A stretch of DNA of 64,000 bases from Corynebacterium sp. TAE3-ERU12 (GTDB lineage: Bacteria > Actinomycetota > Actinomycetes > Mycobacteriales > Mycobacteriaceae). The position numbers and the translations under genes are program-made. Below the pieces are notes generated by a model. The model was given only the letters and a program-made list of their open reading frames with translations, did no database searches and had not been told where the DNA came from. Each line of letters starts with the position of its first letter. The first letter of the stretch is position 1. Where the stretch lies: positions 1 through 64,000 of the forward strand of contig NZ_JAHUTM010000001.1 in assembly GCF_019209905.1 (NCBI RefSeq), written 5' to 3'. Below, piece after piece: positions 60,000-64,000 of the stretch.

Positions 60000-60668
60000 A
60001 TGCGGATTCTCGTCGTTGATAACTATGACAGCTTTGTGTTCAACCTGGTGCAGTACTTGGGCCAGTTAGGTGAGGACACCACTGTGTGGCGTAACGACGA
60101 CCCGCGCTTGTTTGACCCGCGGCAGGCCATCGCCGATTTCGATGCGGTGCTGGTCTCTCCTGGCCCGGGCAACCCGTCCAGTGCCGGCCAGACTCGCGCG
60201 ATTATTGCCGCCGTCGCTGAGACCAACACCCCACTGCTGGGCGTGTGTCTCGGCCACCAGGCGCTGTGTGAGGTTTTTGGGGCGACGGTGGTGCGTGCCG
60301 ACGAGCTGCTCCACGGCAAAACGAGCTTGGTCCGCCATGACGGCACCGGTGTTTTGGCTGGTATGCCGTCGCCGTTTACGGCCACCCGGTATCACTCGTT
60401 GACCGTGGATGAATCCACGCTTCCCGACGAACTGATCGCCACCGCCCATACTGATTCGGGCATGTTGATGGCGGTGCGGCATGAGTCGAAGCCGCTGCAT
60501 GGGGTGCAGTTTCACCCTGAGTCGGTGCTGACTCAGTTCGGCCACCGGTTGCTGGCGAATTGGTTAGTACATGCAGGCGGCCAGCATCCGGAACAGATGC
60601 TGGCCGACCTTGAGAAGCAGCAGGAGGGCTACCATGCTGCTTTTGCTGCTCACAATCCCAGGACGTAA
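60000..60668 (+). CDS. pabA: Class I glutamine amidotransferase (PabA/TrpG type)
   Basis: A 222-residue glutaminase subunit for aminodeoxychorismate or anthranilate synthase. Cys nucleophile in LGVCLGHQAL; His-Glu pair in QFHPESV; SPGPGNP is the oxyanion region. No trpE/pabB partner is adjacent. The ATG at 60000 has TAGACT (59986-59991) ending 8 nt before it. Its 3' end overlaps pknB on the other strand by 19 nt. Confidence 0.93.
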   Translation: MRILVVDNYDSFVFNLVQYLGQLGEDTTVWRNDDPRLFDPRQAIADFDAVLVSPGPGNPSSAGQTRAIIAAVAETNTPLLGVCLGHQALCEVFGATVVRADELLHGKTSLVRHDGTGVLAGMPSPFTATRYHSLTVDESTLPDELIATAHTDSGMLMAVRHESKPLHGVQFHPESVLTQFGHRLLANWLVHAGGQHPEQMLADLEKQQEGYHAAFAAHNPRT

Positions 60669-62671
60669 ACCTCCAGGTCCACGGGCTCGTCTTTATTGAT
60701 GATCTGGTCCGGTGCCGGGGTTTGCGAGGCCACGATATTGATCTGGCGCGGGTCCGGTGACGGGCGGGTGGTTTGGTTAATCGGGCCGGTAAAGCCTGCT
60801 GCCCGCAACTCTGATTCGGCCTGCTGCATGGTCTTACCCATCAGGTAGGGCATCCGCATCTGGTTGCCCCGGGAGACCCGAATCTCCACGGTTTCGCCGT
60901 GTTCGAGTTGGGCGCCGGCCTGGGTGGTGGAGATGACCCGCCCGGCTTCTTCGGTGGAATCGACTTCGGTCACACTGACCCTATAGCCAGCGTTTTCCAG
61001 GGTTTGGCGGGCGTCGGCGACGTCGCGGCCGCTGACATCGGGGACTGTGGAGATTTCCCTACCGGAGGAGACCACCAGGCGCACTGTCGAGCCTTCGGAG
61101 ACTCGTTTGCCCGGCTCGGGGTCCTGGCCGGAGATATCGCCTTCGGCGATGGTGTCGGAGGGTTCCTCCTTCATCCGGGAATCCACCTCAAGGCCTGCGC
61201 GTTCAAGACGCTTGCGGGCCTCATCGGCGTTGAGCCCGATGACTTTCGGCATCTTGAAGTACTTCGGGCCATTGGAGATCTTCAGAATGACCGTCGAATC
61301 TGCGTCGACAACTGTGCTGGGTTCGGGGTCGGTGCCGATTGCGGTGCCTTTGGGCACGTCGGGATGCGGCACTTGGCGGCGGGAGACTTTGAGGTTGGCG
61401 GCATTGAGTATCCGCTCGGCCTCAGCGGTGGGTTTGCCGGCCACATCAGGCACGGTGACGGTGCCGCGGTTGGCGTTGCTTGGCGAGGTGATATCGCCAC
61501 CGAAGACGTTCAGCGCCAGTGCACCACCGGCGAGGCCCAGCACGGCAAGGATCGCCACAACTGGCCATAGCCGGGGTCGGCTGGGGTAGTCCTTGGGGCG
61601 GCGCGGGCTGCGTCGCGCACCGGAGGTCTTGGTGGCGCCTCGGCGCGGTGCGGGTGTGCGCCTGGCGCCACGCTGAGCATCAGCAACACCAGCTGCGCCG
61701 ACACCACCGGCAACACCGGCGGCACCTGCCCCTGCTGCGGCCTGCGGCATGAATTCCGCGGTCTGGGGGTCATTAGCCGGCTGGGGCTGGGGGGCGTGCG
61801 CACGAGCGGCCAGCGGCACCTGACCACTTGCCAACCGGCGGAGGTCTTTGGCCATATCGGCGGCGTTGTCATACCGGTCGGCTGGGTCTTTGGCCAGGGC
61901 AGTGAGCACAACCGCGTCGATGGCGGTGGCCTCGGAGTTGGTGAGATCCGGGATGAGACGCGAGGGTTCTTCCGGCTCATCCTGGACGTGTTGGTATGCC
62001 ACCGACAGGGAGGTTTCCCCGGAGAATGGCGGCTGCCCGGTGACGGCCTCGTAGAGCACGCAGCCGACGGCGTAGAGGTCAGACCGGCCGTCGGCGGAGC
62101 GGCCCCGGGCCTGCTCTGGGGAGAGGTACTGGGCGGTGCCGATGACTGCGGCGGTCTGCGTCATGGAGGTGGCTTCACCCAGGGCGCGGGCGATACCGAA
62201 GTCCATCACCTTCACTGTGCCCGTGCTGGTGATCATGATGTTGGCGGGCTTGATATCGCGGTGAATGATGCCAGCTTCGTGGGAGAACGCTAGGGCGTCG
62301 CACACGTCGGCGAGGATTCCGGCGGCTTTGTCGACACTGATCCGCTCATTATTGCGCACGATATCGCGCAGCGTTTCGCCACGGACGAGTTCCATGACGA
62401 TATAGGGCACGTCCCCGAATTCCCGCTTGGTTTCCCCGGTGTCGAAGACGGACACGATGCAGGGGTGGTTGAGCTGGGCTGCGTTCTGGGCTTCGCGACG
62501 GAACCGTTCCACGAAATTGTGGTCGCGGGCCATGTCGGCACGCATCATTTTCACGGCCACGTCGCGGCCGAGCAGGGTGTCGTTGGCGGAGTAGACATCA
62601 GCCATGCCGCCGAAACCGATCACGGACCCGAGCCGGTACCGGCCACCGATAAGTTCATCTGGGGTGGTCAT
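60650..62671 (-). CDS. pknB: Serine/threonine protein kinase PknB with four PASTA domains
   Basis: A 673-residue transmembrane kinase. Gly-loop GFGGMADVY, K41 (VAVK), H137-R-D139, DFG at 157-159 and the activation loop TQTAAVIGTAQYLSPEQARG with T171/T173. A basic linker leads to a membrane helix (about 368-390) and four PASTA repeats (about 405-467, 471-535, 540-602, 605-673) that sense peptidoglycan fragments. In mycobacteria it phosphorylates CwlM and MviN. AGGAG is 9 nt before the ATG; pknA lies upstream in the operon. Confidence 0.97.
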   Translation of the reverse strand: MTTPDELIGGRYRLGSVIGFGGMADVYSANDTLLGRDVAVKMMRADMARDHNFVERFRREAQNAAQLNHPCIVSVFDTGETKREFGDVPYIVMELVRGETLRDIVRNNERISVDKAAGILADVCDALAFSHEAGIIHRDIKPANIMITSTGTVKVMDFGIARALGEATSMTQTAAVIGTAQYLSPEQARGRSADGRSDLYAVGCVLYEAVTGQPPFSGETSLSVAYQHVQDEPEEPSRLIPDLTNSEATAIDAVVLTALAKDPADRYDNAADMAKDLRRLASGQVPLAARAHAPQPQPANDPQTAEFMPQAAAGAGAAGVAGGVGAAGVADAQRGARRTPAPRRGATKTSGARRSPRRPKDYPSRPRLWPVVAILAVLGLAGGALALNVFGGDITSPSNANRGTVTVPDVAGKPTAEAERILNAANLKVSRRQVPHPDVPKGTAIGTDPEPSTVVDADSTVILKISNGPKYFKMPKVIGLNADEARKRLERAGLEVDSRMKEEPSDTIAEGDISGQDPEPGKRVSEGSTVRLVVSSGREISTVPDVSGRDVADARQTLENAGYRVSVTEVDSTEEAGRVISTTQAGAQLEHGETVEIRVSRGNQMRMPYLMGKTMQQAESELRAAGFTGPINQTTRPSPDPRQINIVASQTPAPDQIINKDEPVDLEVYVLGL

Positions 62672-62708
62672 GCCGGGATCTCCTGGTTCATTACTGCGGT
62701 GAAAACCA

Positions 62709-64000
62709 TTAGAAGCCTCCTGCGTCCTGGGGCTGGTCCGGTGCGAAATTGGGTGCCTCTGGAGGTTGTGGAATGTCTGGTTGTGGCGCGTCGGGCACCG
62801 AGGACACATCAGGCGAATACGAGTCAACCGGGATGTCTATCGAGCCTCCGAAACCTGGCACGCCTTGGTTGCCCAGCCACTGCGGCAAATAGCTCAATGC
62901 CTGGTCAAGCAGGACGTCGAAATGTCCGCGCACCATCTGGGAGATGACGTAGCCCAGCCCGGAGAACAGGTCACTGCCGCGGGCGGCGATAACCAGCATC
63001 ACAATGGCGATCACTGTGAGGAAGAAAAGCAGGATGAGCAGCTTGAACAGGCAGCCGCAGCCCAGGCGAGAGCGCGTGCGTGGCTCCTTGTGTCGCCGGG
63101 GGCGTTGGCGGGGCGGTGTGCCGCGCGGCACCACTACCGGTGGTTGCTGTGAGGGCCATGCTTCGGGCCGCCCGGGTTCAGGCGCGCCAGGGAAGGGGGC
63201 CTGCGGCCCGGTGGGCCGGGTCATCTGGCCGAGTTCTTGGGTTGCCGGGCGTGCCGACGCTGTTTGCCGGTGCACTTGGGGTGCCCAGCCTGCCGGCTGG
63301 GGTGGCCGGTGGCCATCGCGGACGTGGCGAACCGCAGCGGCGAGTTCGGCGCCGTCGGCATAGCGGCGTGCGGGGTCCTTGCGCAGCATGATGCCAATGA
63401 GTTCGCGGATATGCGGGTTGACCGTGGCTGGCAGCGGGGCGGGTGCTTTGTTGATATGCGCTAGGGCGACGGCGACGGAGCTGTCGGCGGTGAAGGGCCG
63501 GTGGCCGCACAGCATCTCGTAGGCGACGCACCCAAGGGAGTACACATCCGAGGGCGGCTCGACGAGATCTCCGCGGGCCTGTTCTGGGGAGACGTACTGG
63601 GCGGTGCCGACAACCATGCCGGTGCGGGTCAGCGCGGCATCTTCGGCGGCCTTAGCGATACCGAAATCCGTGATTTTCACCAGCCCGTCGGGGGTGACCA
63701 GCATATTGGCGGGTTTGATATCGCGGTGCACCAAACCAGCAGCATGTACTGCGGATAGCCCACGGGCGGCTTGGTCGATCACGTCGATGACGAGGTGTTC
63801 GGGGATCACACCCATGCGGCGCAGTACATCGGCGATTGATTCGCCACGGATGTATTCCATGACGATCAGGCAGGCCCCGGCGGATTCGAGGTAGTCGATG
63901 ATATTGACCGAGTTGCGGCTGCTCACCGAACGCGCGGCGGCGGCTTCGTTGCGGAATCGCTGCCGGAATTCGGGGTTTTGGGCGAATTCCTGTTTCAGTG
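62709..64000 (-). CDS. pknA: Serine/threonine protein kinase PknA, C-terminal part
   Basis: The last ~430 residues of a membrane kinase; the 5' end, including the Gly-loop and catalytic Lys, lies beyond the right edge. HRDIKPANM, TDFGIAKA and the activation loop LTRTGMVVGTAQYVSPEQARG are intact. A Pro/Arg-rich linker, one membrane helix (LFKLLILLFFLTVIAIVMLVI) and a Pro/Asp-rich external tail without PASTA domains follow. This is the PknA layout. It stops 37 bp before pknB. Confidence 0.95.
   Translation of the reverse strand, partial: LKQEFAQNPEFRQRFRNEAAAARSVSSRNSVNIIDYLESAGACLIVMEYIRGESIADVLRRMGVIPEHLVIDVIDQAARGLSAVHAAGLVHRDIKPANMLVTPDGLVKITDFGIAKAAEDAALTRTGMVVGTAQYVSPEQARGDLVEPPSDVYSLGCVAYEMLCGHRPFTADSSVAVALAHINKAPAPLPATVNPHIRELIGIMLRKDPARRYADGAELAAAVRHVRDGHRPPQPAGWAPQVHRQTASARPATQELGQMTRPTGPQAPFPGAPEPGRPEAWPSQQPPVVVPRGTPPRQRPRRHKEPRTRSRLGCGCLFKLLILLFFLTVIAIVMLVIAARGSDLFSGLGYVISQMVRGHFDVLLDQALSYLPQWLGNQGVPGFGGSIDIPVDSYSPDVSSVPDAPQPDIPQPPEAPNFAPDQPQDAGGF

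Overview
The window is a chromosomal origin region of a high-GC actinobacterium, most probably a Corynebacterium or close relative. The evidence is gene order and protein content: dnaA-dnaN-recF-dciA-gyrB on one side of the origin, rpmH-rnpA-yidD-yidC-rsmG-parA-parB on the other, a sigM-trxB-trxA-CwlM-like block, MurJ fused to a pseudokinase, and ppiA-rhomboid-crgA-pabA-pknB-pknA at the right edge. No intein interrupts dnaB or gyrA. Species cannot be named from the sequence alone.

Layout. 0-0.8 kb: 5' end of a 16S rRNA gene (minus strand) with its leader and promoter. 0.8-9 kb: MFS exporter, NYN-domain protein, PspA-like protein, secreted serine hydrolase, an acyltransferase/thioredoxin pair and dnaB. 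9.4-13.4 kb: rplI, ssb, rpsF, a small membrane protein and ponA. 13.7-23.6 kb: ino1, a MarR regulator, a universal stress protein, leuS, an SdpI-like protein with a Cys-rich tail, a BASS-type transporter, a DUF695-like protein and yqgE. 23.6-35.3 kb: pcnA diverging from Nudix-DUF6049-murJ-sigM-trxB-trxA and a CwlM-like pseudo-amidase. 35.4-40.5 kb: parB, parA, rsmG, yidC, yidD, rnpA and rpmH, with four perfect parS sites. 40.5-48.6 kb: the oriC intergenic regions, dnaA, dnaN, recF, dciA and gyrB. 48.6-52.6 kb: accessory cargo between gyrB and gyrA (secreted lipase, alpha/beta hydrolase, Abi/HEPN protein, toxin-antitoxin pair). 52.7-57.5 kb: gyrA, DUF3566 protein, tRNA-Ile, tRNA-Ala, a duplicated 72-bp palindromic element and a membrane-anchored coiled-coil protein. 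57.6-64 kb: ppiA, rhomboid protease, a gene-free stretch dense in DnaA boxes, crgA, pabA, pknB and the 3' part of pknA.

Themes. Replication and segregation genes (dnaA, dnaN, dnaB, ssb, gyrA/B, parA/B, parS) sit with cell-envelope growth genes (ponA, murJ, CwlM-like protein, crgA, pknA/pknB). By analogy with mycobacteria, PknB probably signals to the CwlM-like protein and to the MurJ pseudokinase domain; all three are encoded here. DnaA-box clusters occur not only around dnaA but also upstream of dnaB, upstream of sigM and, most densely, between the rhomboid gene and crgA. Many genes have a TANNNT -10 element ending 7-8 nt before the start codon and no Shine-Dalgarno, so leaderless mRNAs appear common; this pattern was used to correct several starts.
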